Source: Notamacropus eugenii
Lineage: Eukaryota; Chordata; Mammalia; Diprotodontia; Macropodidae
Assembly (NCBI RefSeq): GCF_028372415.1
Contig: NC_092875.1
Span: 53,786,271-53,850,270 of the forward strand
Length of the DNA stretch: 64,000 bases
Reading direction: 5' to 3'
Below are positions 32,640 through 46,500 of this stretch, piece after piece. The position numbers and the translations under genes were made by a program. The notes under the pieces are model-generated. The model made no database searches and was not told where the DNA came from. It worked only from the letters and a program-made list of their open reading frames with translations. Every line of letters starts with the position of its first letter. Within the stretch, counting starts at the first letter, position 1.

Positions 32640-33559
32640 CTGCAATCTCTGATGATTGCAAAGTAATTTTTTGTTATTTAGACTTCCTAATTTTTTCTTT
32701 AAATATCTGAAGATCTAGATCCTGTTTGCTTGCAGGATTTATTGATTGTCATTGAAATTCTTAGGTTCAACCACTATGTGTCTTGGAGCTTGACTTATGC
32801 TTTTCTAATCAATTGATCTTTTTATCTGTGTAATTAGTAAATTCTAATAATTATTCACTCTTAATCTCTCCCAAGATTCACATTTTTCTGTTGAATCATT
32901 CTGGAATATCATATTGTAGTTTTATTTTTTATTAGCACCTGACAAGTTGACATGTTGTATGAGCTGTTGATTTATTTTCCTTTGTCTAAAAATACTTATT
33001 TTTAGAGGTTTACAATTTTATAATATCGTGTATGTTGTGATATGCATGTTCTCATTGGTCCTTTTTTTTTTCATTCTTCTAGTCATGCTTGAGATTTTTA
33101 AACCAAGTTTTCTTCTTGATATCTTTGTTTGTTCTATCAGTCAATATCACCCTAATGCTCATTTTTTGAATCCTCCCACTTTTGGTGGTTTTAAAGATTT
33201 TAACCCCAGGAATGGGACCTCAGAGGTATTACACCCTCCTCCCAAATTGAGAAATCCCCTCTGCCTACTTTCTGATACTGTCATAGTAGAGTTCTTGGAG
33301 GGCAACACTGGTCTAAGTTAGATTTTTCCTCTTTACTCCTTTTTTAATTGTTCTTTTTCTTCTTTCATTGCAGTTACACATTAAAAGTGAGGAAAATTCA
33401 CATCCAGAATTCATTGGAAATTATTCTAGTGTATTTCAGTTATGAAATATGGTATAACTTGGTTTTAGATATATATTATTTATCATTTTAAAGAAATTCT
33501 ATTCTTCCTATGGCTTCTAGTATTTTAAAAAGCAGAAATGTGCTGTATATTTGTTTCAA
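32640..33559 (-). mobile_element. Probable old L1, ORF1/5' region
   Basis: Shared with 17030-17990 and inverted with 48561-49440. A 97-codon frame at 33028-33321 on the plus strand is antisense to this and not conserved, so it is not called as a gene. Confidence 0.45.
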
Positions 33560-34282
33560 AAGGGGAAAGGACATACCTACAGATAGTTTGGTTCACCTCA
33601 AAAGGGATAAAGATAAGAGCAGGAAGATGAGGAAGGCAAATATAAAAGTGAGCATATATTTAAGGTGGGATTACTATTAAGCAAAACTGCCTTCAAGCTT
33701 GGGCAGAGGATATTGAGTCTATTCAAAAAATTAAAAAAGAAAAAAAATGGAAGAGTAATAATATGGAACAAGTAGAGACAGATAAAAAGAAATGAAAAGA
33801 ATATGAAATTATAAAAGAGGGAAATAAAGAATTAACCATCATAACTGTTTATGTGAACACAATAAACTTAAAGTTTATATAAAGTAGAAGAATTCAATGG
33901 AATGAATGACAAAAAAAAAAATCCATCTTTTTTCTTTACAAGAAACACATGGTGTTCAAATTGGATTTTGGAGAAAAAACCATTATGTCTCAATGAAATA
34001 AATAAGAAATTAGTAGCAGTTATGATTTCAGATAAAGTAAAAGCAAAATAGACCTTTCTGATACCAAAACACATTGAAAAAAACCAACCCAGTAAATTAA
34101 TGAACTAACAAATTTAGATACAAAAGCCTATTGAATTACAAAAAAAAGGCTTTTAGTTGTTTTTAATAAGTTCCTATTACCAATTTATAATAAAGATGAT
34201 AGTGAAACATCTTATCACTCCTCAGTTGAATAAAAAAACAGCAATTGAGATTTCAAACAAAGAAACCACAAAAAAGAGAATT

Positions 34283-36298
34283 CAAGGGGGTAGAGGCAAG
34301 ATGGCGCAGTAGAAAGACATAGATACAGAGGCTCTCCCCACACAGCCCATAAAAAACCTGTAGAGAGGGACTCTCAACAAATTGTGGAGCAGCAGAAGTG
34401 GAGAACAACAGAGTGGAGGAGATTTCCAGCCCAGGGTGACCTGAGAGGCCCATGGGAAACGTATGTTGCACGGGTGGCAGAATGGAGCCCAGCCCAGCCC
34501 TGGCCATGGTGCAGCTCATGAACAGCCCTCAGGGGCAGAATCCCCAGTCATGGAATCTCCAGGCCCAGTAGCAATAGGTTCCCAGATCCTTCAACCCACA
34601 GGTGTCAAAGGTTAGTGACAGGGTTTTTTTAGATGGCCAGGAAGGGAGAAGGGCCTTCCCATAGCTCTGGCAGCAGGCAGTGGCCACAGAGGCTGCACAG
34701 CAGCCTGTACAGACTGCTCCATTGTTGGAGCATAAAAACCCTTGGGGGCACTGAAGAGCTGGGTCTTACCTCAGCCCTGAGTAGAGGCCCTGAGACAGCT
34801 GGTCTTTGTCTCCCACTGAATGATGGCCCTGCCCATCCAACTTATCTGAAAATCATCCCCCAGTGCTGACTTGGCAGAACTGGAGGCCAGGTGACTTTGG
34901 AGAGGTAACTGCTAAGATTCTGGGCACAAAAATCCCTCTGTGCGTCCAGACCAGTATACACTTCAGCGTGCCACCTTGGATGAACTGAGATCTTACAGAT
35001 TCCCAAAGTATACCCTCCTCTTGACAAAAGACCCAAAAGTCAAGTGACTGGTTGGGGAAAATACCCAAAAAAGGGGAAAAAAAAATAAAACTATAGAAGG
35101 TTACTTTCTTGGTGAACAGATATCTTCTCAGATGAGAAAGAACAATGCTTAACATCAGAGAAAGACACAAAAGTCAAGGCTTCTGTATCCCAAACATCCA
35201 AAATAAATATTCAATGGTCTCAGGCCATGGAAGAGCTCAAAAAGGATTTTGAAAATCAAGTAAGATAGGTGGAGGAAAAACTGGGAAGAGAAATGAGAGA
35301 GATGCAAGAAAAGCATGAAAAGTGGGTCAACACCTTCCTAAAGGAGACCCAAAAAAGTGCTGAAGAAAGTAACACCTTTAAAAATAGGCTAACTCAATTG
35401 GCAAAAAAAGGTCCAAAAAGCCAATGAGGAGAAGAATGCTTTAAAAAGCAGAATTAGCCAAATGGAAAAGGAGGTTCAAAACCTCACTGAATAAAATAGT
35501 TCTTTCAAAATTAGAATGGAACAGATGGAGGCTAATGACTTTGTGAGAAACCAAGAAATCACAAAACAAAACCAAAAGAGTGAAAAAATGGAAGATAATG
35601 TGAAATATCTCATTGGAAAAACAACTGACCTGGAAAATAGAACCAGGAGAGACAATTTAAAAATTATGGGACTACCTGAAAGCCTTGATCAAAAAAAGAG
35701 CCTAGACATCATCTTTCATGAAATTATCAAGGAAAACTGCCCTGAGATTCTAGAACCAGGGGGCAAAATAAAAATTGAAAGAATCCACCCATCACCTCCC
35801 GAAAGAGATCCAAAAAGAGAAACTCCTGGGAACATTGTGGCCAAATTCCAGAGTTCCTAGGTCAAGGAGAAAATATTGCAAGCAGCTAGAAAGAAACAAT
35901 TCAAGTATTGTGGAAATACAATCAGGATAACACAAGATCTAGCAGCTTCTACATTAAGGGATTGAAGGGCATGGAATATGATATTCCAGAAGTCAAAGAA
36001 ACTAGGACTAAAACCAAGAACCACCTACCCAGCAAAACTGAGTATAATACTTCAGGGGAAAAAATGGTCATTTAATGAAATTGAGGACTTTCAAGCCTTC
36101 TTGATGAAAAGACCAGAGCTGAAAAGAAAATTTGACTTTCAAACACAAGAATGAAAAGAAACATGAAAAGGTAAACAGTAAAGAGAAGTCATAAGGGACT
36201 TACTAAAGTTGAACTATTTACATTCCTACAGGGAAAGACAATATTTGTAACTCTTGAAACTTTTTTCAGTATCTGGGTAGTTGGTGGGATTACACACA

Positions 36299-36348
<50 letters not shown>

Positions 36349-37183
36349 CAGAGAGACAGAGAGACAGAGAGCACAGAGTGAATTGAATAGGATGGGATCA
36401 TATCTTTAAAAAAATGAAATTAAGCGGTGAGAGAGAAATATATTGGGAGGAGAAAGGGAGAAATGGAATGGGGCAAATTATCTCTCATAAAAGAGGCAAG
36501 CAAAAGACTTTTCAGTGGAGGGAAAAGAGGGGAGCTGAGAGAAAAAACATGAAGCTTACTCTCATCACATTTGACTAAAGGAAGGAATAAAGTGCACACT
36601 TATTTTAGTATGAAAACCTATCTTACAATACAGAAAAGTGGGGGAGAAGGGGATCAGCAGGGTGGGGGGGATGATAGAAGGGAGGGCAGTGGGAGGAGAG
36701 AGCAGTTTGAAGTCAACACTCTTGGGGAGGGACAGGATCAAAAGAGAGAATAGAAGTAATGGGGGGCAGGATAGGATGGAGGGAATTATAGTTAGTCATA
36801 CACAACACAACTATTATGGAAATCATTTGCAAAACTACACAGATATGGCCTATATTGAATTGCCTTCCTTCCCAAAGGGAATGGGTGGGGAGGAAGGGAT
36901 GGGGAGAAGTTGGAACTCAAAGTTTTAGGAACAACTGTTGAGTATTGTTCTTGCAACTAGGAAATAGAAACACAGATAATGGGGTATAGAAAATTATCTT
37001 GCCCTACAGGACAAAAGAGAAGATGGGGATAAGGGAAGGGAGGGATATTAGAAGAGAGGGCAGATTGGTGATAGGGGCAATTAGAATGCTCGGCGTTTTG
37101 GAGTGGGGGGAGGGGAGAAATGGGGAGAAAATTTGGAACCCAAAATTTTGTGGAAATAAATGTTGAAAAGTTAAATAAATTAA
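34283..37183 (+). mobile_element. HAL1 (half-L1) element, second copy
   Basis: Begins GGGGGTAGAGGCAAGATGGC. It carries ORF1 pieces including KYLIGKTTDLENRTRRDNLK and ERIHPSPPERDPKRETPGNI at 35516-35860, with the C-terminal extension FNEIEDFQAFLMKRPELK near 36070. It then has a G-rich 3' UTR and an A-rich end near 37183. There is no ORF2. It is collinear with the HAL1 at 21215, including the 3' UTR. No clear target-site duplication was found, and the surrounding L1 is missing sequence on the right, suggesting insertion with deletion or later loss. Confidence 0.85.
36291..36372. repeat. (CA)n followed by (GA)n
   Basis: A simple repeat inside the HAL1 3' UTR. The matching place in the other HAL1 (near 23145) has no such expansion. 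Confidence 0.95.
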
Positions 37184-38799
37184 AAAAAGAAAAAAAGAAA
37201 AACAAATTGAACAAGCCATCAATGAACCCCTAAAAAAAATTTCCCAGATTGATATGGATTAACAAGTGAATTCTACCAAACATTTAATGAACAATTAACT
37301 CCTATACTATATAGCCTATTTGGAAAAAATAGGTGAAAAAAGCTTACCAAATTCTTTTTTATGATAAAAATATGGTGCAGATACCTAACTAGGAAAATCA
37401 AAAAACAGAGAAAGAAAACTGTAGACCAATTCCCTGAAGAATATCAAAGCAAAAATAAAAAATACTAGGAAGAAGATTATAGCAGTGTATCACAAAGCTC
37501 ATACATTATGACCTGGTAGGTTTCATACCAAGAATGAAGTACTGGTTCAGTATTAGGATAACTATCAGCATATTTGATCACATCAATAATTAAACTGACA
37601 GCAATCATATTAATCAATAGGAAAGCATAAAAGTAGGGGAAAAAATTTATAGTAGCTATATCTGATATCATTTCTCAAATATATAGAAAATTAATCAAAT
37701 TCACAAGAATACAAGTTGCTCTCCAATTGATAAATGGTCAAAGGATATGAAAATGCAGTTTTGGACAAAGAAATTTAACCTATCTAAAGTCACATGAACA
37801 AATGCTCTGAATCACTATTGATTAAAGACATGCAAATTTAAAAACTCTGAGGACCACCTCACACTTCTAAGACTGGGTAACATGACAAAAAAAAAAATGT
37901 TGTAGGGGACGTGAGGAAGTTGGAACACCAATGCACTGGTGGTGGAGTTGTGAACTGATCCAACTATTCTGGAGAGCAATTTGGCTCCATGCCCAAAGGG
38001 CTATAAAACTGCTCATATCCTGTGATCCAGCAATATGACTGTTAGGTCTGTATTCCAAAGTGTTCAAAAAAAGGGGAAAAGGACTTATTTGCTCAAATAT
38101 ATTTATAACAGCATTTTGGACAATAGTTAAGTATTGAAAATTGAAGGAATACTCAACAATAGGGGAATGGATGAACAAACTGTGGTATAGAATTGTAAGG
38201 GATTATTGTGCTATAAGAAATGCCAATCAAGATGAGTCCAAGAAAGCCTGGAAAGATGTACATAAATTGATACAAAGTGAAATGAGAAGAACCAGGAGGA
38301 CATCGCAAACAGTAATAGTAATATTGTGTGATGAATAACTGTGAATGACTTGGCTATTCTAAGCAGTATGATGATCCAAGATAATCTCAGAGAATTCATG
38401 ATGAAAAATGCTATCTGCCTCCAGAGAAAGAAGTGATGCCTGAATACAGACTAAAGCATGCTATTTTTCTCTTTCTTTCTTTTTTTCTTTTTGTTTGAGT
38501 CTTCTTACACAAAATGACCAATATGGGAATGTTTTAGATGATTGCACATGTATAACCTACATCAGATTGATTACCATTCCAGCAAGGGGGAGAAGGAAGG
38601 GAGAGAGATATCATATCTGAAACTTAAAATTAAAAACAGAACAAAGAATGTTAAAAATTGTTTTTACACGTAGTTGGGGGAAGAATTTTTTTTTTTTTAA
38701 AAAGAACTCAGTTTAGTTTGGTCTTTACACATCAGGGGAATAAAATATAAAGTATTTCTTCTTGACAATCTGTCCTCCCTCCATATAGTTCCTTTCTCT

Positions 38800-39030
38800 A
38801 AGGTTTGCAAAGCTCTTTATAAATATTATCTTATTTTACCTACACAATAATCCTGGGAAGTAAGTGCTACTGTGAACTCATTTTAAAGATAAGCAAAGAG
38901 AATCTAAGAAAGGTTATATGATTTGCCCAAAGTCTCACAGCTAGTAAATGTCTAAGGTCATATTTAAACTCAGGAAATCTTCACTCCAGACTTCATTCTA
39001 GCCACTGTACCATGTAACTGCCTACTTGAC
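38800..39030 (-). mobile_element. MIR-like CORE-SINE
   Basis: Paralogue of the SINE at 1805-2035, with the same ends and flanks. Confidence 0.75.
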
Positions 39031-39770
39031 TTTATGCTTAACATGAAGGGATATTACACTATTTGACATTTCTGGAACCAAACTTTATCCCAGATTTAAA
39101 CAGTTTTAAAATAATTCAAACTTAGGAAAAAATAATCCATTTCAGTCTGCAATGTCCAAATCAAATGCTGGTATCCCATAATCTCCAACAGATCTCTGGA
39201 AGGACTTCCCTCTCTCACCTGCAACAATAAATTCAGATGATCCTTGAAAAATATCACCGTTCCAAAATTACCCCTGTGCTGCTATCCAGCTGAGTGCTGT
39301 GGAAAAATAAGAAATTAACCAGGACCAGACACACTAAACGTGAAAGAGAGGCCATAGTAGAGTAACTTGATATCCTGGGAAACATAGGGGTAAAAGTACA
39401 ATGGATGTGTTCTACAGCTTTAATATTGACATAATTTGAAGAGTAGGAACAGGTTTTTCCTCTCATCTTTTGCTGTTATTTCTAGTTTCTTTTTGAGACA
39501 ATTAGATGTTTTTATTGTTTTCTCTTCCAAGTCTCTGACTTGTGAAGGAGTTCAATAGAAACCTCTTCTCTCAGATTTCCTCAGTCTCAGCAACCTTTTG
39601 CTAAGCACTTTCTTACTTTTTCTGAAGAGGAAGTCTTAGAAATTCCATTGATTTCTCTTAACTGAAACAAACTTCTTTTTTTTAAATGTCCTAATGAAAT
39701 TAATTTAGGCTACTAGGGTAGTTTTCATAAGCATAAGCAACGATCTTCAAGTTTTCAGCATTCAGTCATG
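39031..39770. repeat. Low-copy duplicated sequence, paired with 2036-2750
   Basis: Direct-orientation match to 2036-2750. It contains about 35 bp near 39060-39095 missing from the other copy. No gene is recognised. Confidence 0.6.
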
Positions 39771-39782
39771 CTAGTTTTTCTT

Positions 39783-40045
39783 GGGGCAGCTGGATAGAGT
39801 TCCAGGCCTGAAGTCAGAGAGTCAAGAAAGTCAAGAAGACTCTCTTCTCTAGTTCAAATCTGGCCTCAGATACTTTCTCGTTGTGTGATCCTGTCAAGCA
39901 AGTTAAAACCCTCTCTGCCTCAGTTTCCTCATCCATCATATGAGCCAGAAAAGGAAATAACAAACCACTTCTGTATCTCTGCCAAGAAAACCCCAAATGG
40001 ACTCACCAACACTTGGACATGACTGACAATGACTGAACAATGTTT
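39783..40045 (+). mobile_element. MAR1-type CORE-SINE, near full length
   Basis: tRNA-like head GGGGCAGCTGGATAGAGTTC, CORE segment 'cctcagtttcctcatccatc' near 39919, then 'ccaagaaaaccccaaatgga' near 39981 and the BovB/RTE-like end 'ggacatgactgacaatgact'. It is inserted where similarity to 2751 onward is lost. Confidence 0.85.
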
Positions 40046-40610
40046 TTATTTAAAACATACAGAGATATTCCTAGAAACTTAGGTGGCTCAGGGTGCATGG
40101 GGTATTCAGGGAGAATGAGTATCTCTGGTGTGAGGGCTGCAGGACTCTTTTCAAGGCTGTTTATTCATCTTTGGTGTTTTGCTACCGCCTAATTCTCAAC
40201 TGTGGCTCCAAGAAGCTGTAGTATGCACAGCAGCCACACCCCAAATCTCAGCAAATGAACTAAACCAGATTGAGGGTAACTGATGGGTTTCAAACCCATC
40301 TGTGAATTAGTGGGTTTTCACATACCCCAAGTATGTGAGAAGTTTCCCAGTGGAATAGGTAGGCATGAACAATTTGATCCAATGAGTCATTAAGGCCACA
40401 TGCTGTGGAGAACCTAGAGTTTGGTCAGAAATCAAAGATGCCAAGGTCATTCACTGCATCCTGAGCTGTTGCCATTTATCTTTGTCTTTTATCTTGTCAC
40501 CAAACTCTGATGACTCTATAAGAGTGAAACTGATGACTTTATACTACTCTGCTTCACTTAGATCTAATTTATGTGTGAGGCAAATGACATCATGCATACC
40601 ATTTTACTAT
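40046..40610 (+). mobile_element. RTE-derived composite fragment
   Basis: The left part resembles the start of the RTE endonuclease region (compare the minus strand of 689-1120: 'gtggctccaagaagctgtag' near 40203). The right part carries a separate, SINE-like segment, 'tcattcactgcatcctgagc' near 40448 then 'tgatgactctataagagtga' near 40508, also seen diverged at 51790-52015. I read it as a non-autonomous RTE-derived element. Confidence 0.55.
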
Positions 40611-40739
40611 TTTATTATGTTGCTACATTACTATTTTCTGTGGTGGTGGGCTGGGGGCAAGATGACTATCAGAAGACTTGACATCAACATACATTTCCCC
40701 ATGTGTGAATAATTTGTTGCTGACTTTAAGGAAAGTTGA

Positions 40740-41935
40740 ACCAACACATGGTTTGTTAACAGTGAAATAGAAAAGGAGGGAACAGCTTTCAGAGATTTGA
40801 TGTATAGCACTGCATTTATTCCTCTGGGCCAGACCACTTGCAAACATCAGAATTAGTCTGATGAAAATGATGACAAAATTTAGAAGCTAGTAAATGAAAA
40901 CGTTCCACAGCATTTATCGGCAGATTAGTTCATCTATCTCTAAGAAGGAAGCATTTAACTCCATCAGAAATAAAGTGCAAATAAAGCTTAGAGAGAAGTG
41001 AGATTTTTGGCTCAGTAAATAGGCAGATGAAATTGAGTTTGGTGCTGATAGTAGCAACCCAAAGTACTTCTATGATGGTCAAAAGGCCATTTGTAAGCCA
41101 AAGACCTATGGTATATCTCAACTACTCAGTGCTGATAAAGTGACACAGATGAGTGATAAGGAACTGATCCTGGATAGATGGACTGAACTCTTCCATAGTG
41201 TTCCCAACAGACTATCATCAACCAATGCTGAAACCACTGGCCATATACCTCAGGTTGAAGTCAACCCCTCTGTAGCTAAACTTCCAACCAAAGAAGAGGT
41301 TTTGAATGCCATTGAGCTCCACTTGTGTGGCAAAGCACCTGGTGCAGATTCCATCCCAGGAAAGATTTAAAGTTCAGGGGATCCACAATTCATACAAAAA
41401 GCTGACTGAAATCTTATATAGCATGAGGAGGTTATCCCCCAAGAGATCAAGGATGAATCCATTGTCCATCTCTATAAAGGAAAAGGAAAAGGTTGTCCTG
41501 TGGCAATCACTATTAGTCATTGCCAGCAAGATTCTTGACAGAGTCTTACCAGCTGATCCTTCAGCCAGTGTGACTTCAAAAAGGGCCAAAAAATGGTTGA
41601 TATGGTGTATGCTGCCCAACAGAAATGTCAGGAGCAGAACAGAGGTTCGTACACATTTGCTGATCTGAACAAGGCCTATGATGCTGTCAATCATGAGGGA
41701 CTGTGGAAGATCATGGCAAAATTTGGCTGCCCAGAGAAGTTCATCAATTTTGCATGCAAGTTTCATGATGGCATGCTTACACAGGATCTGGATAATGGAC
41801 AACGCTCTTGAACTCTCCCAAGTACCAACTATACGTTTGCTCTCATGCTTTTTAGCAAGATGTTTTCAGTGATGTTGTCAGACACTTTCAAGAAGGACAA
41901 TAACAGTATCAAGGTCAGCTACCTCACTGAGGGTA
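40740..41935 (+). mobile_element. RTE-type LINE fragment, reverse transcriptase domain
   Basis: Plus-strand frames encode the RTE linker and reverse-transcriptase start: LPTKEEVLNAIELHLCGKAPGADSIPG at 41281-41367, and farther on TFADLNKAYDAVNHEGLWKIMAKFGCPEKF at 41657-41749. These match the RTE motifs KAPGADSIPAE and FVDLTKAFDTVNR. The coding region is in several frames and stops well short of the catalytic YADD region. Confidence 0.8.
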
Positions 41936-41944
41936 AATTATTTA

Positions 41945-42080
41945 ACTTGAAAAAAACAAAAAGCCTTAAGTGAATTCAGATCTTCCTAATTCAAGGCCCA
42001 GTGTTCCATCCATGGAACAACCTAGCTTTCCCTCTTGGAGGATAGTAGGCACCCAATAAACGCTTACTGAATGGCTGACT
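41945..42080 (-). mobile_element. CORE-SINE head fragment and L2/MIR tail
   Basis: The left part is the reverse of a SINE tRNA-like head ('aattcaaggcccagtgttcc' near 41989). The right part, 'cacccaataaacgcttactg' near 42051, is an L2/MIR-type end in plus orientation. Confidence 0.5.
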
Positions 42081-42104
42081 GATTAAACCCAAAGACACCA
42101 GCTT

Positions 42105-42290
42105 TTGGTTCAAGATCTCTTGATTTCATCAAAAAAAAGTAATACAAAAAAAATGGAAAGCAGTGAAAAGGAAATTAAATTAGGACCAACATCTCATACT
42201 ATAAGCTTCAAATGGATATGTGATTTAAAAATTAAAGATCACACCATAAGCAAATTGGAGGAGCAAAGTAATAGGTGCATGAATTAATAC
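42105..42290 (+). mobile_element. L1 ORF2 fragment
   Basis: A short stretch resembling the late ORF2 region ('ccaacatctcatactataag' near 42187, then 'gatcacaccataagcaaatt'). It is followed by about 190 bp (42291-42480) in which I recognise nothing. Confidence 0.5.
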
Positions 42291-43079
42291 TGGAGAATGT
42301 CAGAATTTACAGCATTCACTCAACACTTCACCCTAACAGGAATATATCTCACTTGTTACTTCACTATACAAAAAATGAACCAAAACTTTAGGACACACTG
42401 AAGGAACTCCCTCATGCTGCAGTCTCTACCAGCACAACCCATCTCCGAATTTAAACCAGTATCCTATTGCAATAACTAAAGGTATTGACTCTTCCAAGAC
42501 ACAAGATGTGGAGGGAGGGTCCAAGGTTGGAAAAACAGGTTTCTTGCTTTGTGGGGTAGCCCCTAAGTTCAGGAATCATGAGACAGAGCATCTAATAAAT
42601 TACTTTTTAATTTTGATATTAATAAATATTATTTTCTTTTTCTTCTCCCTCCCCTACTCACGAGAAGTGACAGAAAGAAAAACAAAACTTTCAACAAATA
42701 TCCATACAGAATGGAAATGAATTGCCTTGGCCATGTGCAAAAATATGCATCACTTTCTGCACAATTAATCTGTCTTTGAATAGCATTCTTCATCCTCAGT
42801 ATGTTGTTATTATGGTTGGTCATTGACATGATTAGAATTCCTAGGAGTTCCTAAATTGTTAATCTTCACAAGGTCAATAGAGTATAAATTGTTGTCCTTG
42901 TTTTGCTTCCTTAATGCTATATCAGTTCATGAAAAGCAACAGGAAATGATTAAGCCCAATTAGTAACAAAGATTGGAAAGATTGGGTCTGAGAGCCAATG
43001 TGCATCACTATTCCAGACCTGAACTCAAGGGGACGAGAAATTCAGGAGGATGTTTGATAAAATTATCTTGTTCATCCTT

Positions 43080-43560
43080 CTGCTCTTTTTATCCTTAGGA
43101 CATATATTTTTGGTTCATTCAATTTCTTCCTTTGAAATTTGATTAATTTCTCTTTTATACTGTCAATTTGAGTATTTAATATTTTTGTAAATATTTATTT
43201 ACTTTATTTAAGTTGTTGGTTTGTTGTTATATAGTTGGGCAAAATGTCTCCCAATAATATTCTTTATTTCTTCTTCATTGGTGTGAATTCTGCTTTTTTA
43301 TTTTTGATACTGATAATATAATTTGCCTCTTTCTTCTTTTTAGTAAAATTAGCTACCAGTTGACCTACTTAATTGGTTTTTAAACAATCATTAGATTTAC
43401 TTACTAATTTGATGGTTTTGTCTCTGATTTTGTCAATTATTTGATTTTCAGATTTTTCATTTTGGTGTTTAATTGAGTTTTCAGTTTGATTTTTTTCTAG
43501 TATTTTAATTGCTTTCTCAATTCAACAATCTCTTCTTGCTTTTTTTTTATTTTTTCTTCA
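43080..43560 (-). mobile_element. L1 ORF2 middle fragment
   Basis: Inverted counterpart of 25745-26214. The minus strand is A-rich with broken frames. Confidence 0.55.
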
Positions 43561-43564
43561 TTTT

Positions 43565-46500
43565 AAACTTAAATACAATGTGAGAAAAGGGGAGAAGGAC
43601 ATTTCCCTGTACACAGCGGAACATGAGAGGATTCAACATAAAACAATAAATATTCATTTCAAGGATACCTATGTAATAAATACTACGCATTGTTTTCAAA
43701 ACTACCCAACTTTTCTGTGCTTCCTTCTAGATTTTCTTTTGTTCTCTGTCATGCACATTTTATATTTTCTCCCTCTCCTCCAACCCTGGAGAAGGCTATA
43801 ACTAAACAGAAATATACATATACATATATGTATATCTTTAAATATACATATATATGCCTATACACACATTTAATTATTAGCATATTCCTTCGTGGATCCA
43901 AATCTTTCCATGCTTTTCTAAATCAACCAGCTCATCACTTCTAATATCACTATAGTATTCCATAACAATCATATACCACAATTTATTTAGCCATTCCACA
44001 ATTGAAGGGCAGCTATATTTTCTCCAGTCTGACAGGGATAAAATAATAAGATTGTTTTAATTTGCATTTATCTGATCAGTAATGGCTTAGAGGATTTTTT
44101 ATACAATTATATGTAGTTTTAATTTCTTTATAAAAAAAACTACCCATCCATATGTGACTCATGTAACTCATATGACTCATAGAAAGTTCTTTATAAATTT
44201 GAAAAATTTATCTTATCTGAAAAGCTGTGTATGAAAATTTTTTCACAGTTGTCTGCTTTTCTTCTAAACTTGGCTGCATTGATTTTATCTATATGAGAAC
44301 TTTCTAATTTAAAATAGTCAAAATTATCCTTGCTTTCTATCTTGTTTTTTCATATATTAGTCTCCTCTCCATGAGTCTGATACCCAATATGTTCCATGAT
44401 TTTCTAATTTTCTTGTAATAGCTTCCTTTATAGTTAGGTCATGTATGCATTTTGACCTTATCTCAGTAAGTGGTGTAAGTCATCTCCATATGCCCAATTA
44501 CTGCCAAACTGCTTTCCAACTTTCCCAAAAATTTTTCCAAAATAATAAATTCTTATCCCCAAAACTTAAATCTTGACATTTGTCAAATGCAAAGTTACTA
44601 TAGTACTTTCCTACTGTGTACTATATGTCTACTCTGTTCCACTCATCTACCCTTCTATTTTTAGCCATTACCAAATAGTCTTGATATTTGCTGCCTTATA
44701 ATTTAGTTTGTCTGGTACTGTTAAATCTACCTATCTCTCTAAGAGTTTCTCCCTTATTCTCTCCCACTCCTAACTCTTAATCTACATACCTTTCTAAAAG
44801 ACCCTTCCCAAACCTATGCCCTCACCTTTTTATTTCTTTCTAAATTTAGAGGACTTTTATACTTTTCTAGATGTATATGTTGTTCCCTCTTTAATCCATG
44901 AGAGTAAGGTTCCAGCACTACCAGCCCTCCACCCCAACTTTCTTCTTCTATGTCAATTCTTCCTTTCATGCCATTTCTATGAGCTAATTACTCTTTATCT
45001 CTCTCTTCACAGTTTTATTACTCAGAATCATCTTATTGTGTTCAGGTCAATCCAAACCTTTCTTTAAAACTACTCAAATAACGATGACAGTCATAAGAGT
45101 ATTGAAAACATTTTCACATATAAGAAGCAAGCAGTTGGACCTTATGGAGTCCCTTATAATTGGTCTTAAATTTTTATCTCTTATTTCTCCTAGATCTTGT
45201 ATATTGGACTTTCGGTTCGATTTTGCTCTTTTGGTCATGAAAATTTGAAAGTATTTCAATTTGTTAAATGTCTTTTTTTCATTCAGAATTATTCTTAACT
45301 TGGTTGGGTAAGTTACTCTTGGTTATAATCCCAGCTCTTTTCCTCTATGAAATACAGCATTCCAAAACCTACAGTCATTCAACATAGAAGCTATTAGGTC
45401 TTGTGGAATCCTCACTGTACCTCTGCAATATTTAAAATGCTTTTTTCTTGGTGTATGTAATGTTTTCTTCTTAACCTGGGAACTTTGAAATTTGGCTGTG
45501 ATGTTCTGTAACTTTTCCTCCCAGGATCTGTTTCAAAGATCTATTTCTGGTTTGCCTTCTTGTTCTGGAACTTCAGGACAATTTTCCTTAATAATTTCTT
45601 ATGATATTATATCAAAATTGTTTTTTATCATAATTTTCTAATAGTCCAGCAATTCTTGTATTGTTTCTTTTCAATCTGTTCTCTAGATAAGTTGATTTTC
45701 TGATGAGATATTATAAATTCTCTTCTATTTTTTCATTCTTTTGATTTTGTTTTATTATTTCTTCATTTCTTACAGCTACATTCTTACAATCCAATTCCAG
45801 CTTTCAAGAAATTATTTTCTTCCTTAAGTTTTCCGTTCTCTTTTTCCAGTTGGTTGATTTTCTTTTCTAAATTTTCTTTATTTTCTTGGATTGCTCTTAT
45901 TTTTTCCTAGTTTTTCCTCAGTCTCTCTTATTTGACTTTTGTACTCCTTTTAGTTCCTCCAAGAATTTTTTGGGGGGCTAGTGACCATGTGACTTTTCTC
46001 ACTGAAAAGATAGTGGCTTCCAAAAGACTCATGATAGAAAATGCTATCCACATCCAGAGAAAGAACTATAATGTACGAATGCAAATCAAAGCATAGTTTT
46101 ATTTTTCTTTTTCACTTTTTTTTGTTTCTGGAAGTTCTTCTCTTTAGTTTTAATTCCTCTTTGCAACATGAGTAATGTGGAAATATGTTTAATATGATTG
46201 TACATGTATAACCTATATTAGATTGCATGCTGCCTTTGGAGGGGAAAGAGGGAGAGAAAATTTAAAACTCAAAATGTCATAAAAGTGAATGTTGAAAATG
46301 AAAAATAAAAAAATAAATATTTTTTTGAAAAATAGGAGCGGTTTTTAGCTCCACTATCTTTTTCTGAATATGAACTCAGGTCTTCTCTGAGTATAGTTGG
46401 TTTCTTTTCCCTTTGCTTACTCATTTTTATTTTTTTCTTTCATTTTATTTTAGCACCTTCTTTTTATAATTATATTCTACTCCTGAGGTGTAGGAAATGG

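Larger units (their letters stand above)
33560..38655 (+). mobile_element. L1 element (L1-B) interrupted by HAL1
   Basis: The left part, 33560-34282, covers the region around the ORF2 endonuclease and matches inverted 47850-48560. The right part, 37184-38655, begins at EQAINEPLKK-like text (reverse transcriptase start), has an internal deletion near 37670, and ends with the ORF2 C-terminus, G-rich 3' UTR and A-rich end. Its 3' end is the same piece as 1128-1655. All frames are short. Confidence 0.7.
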
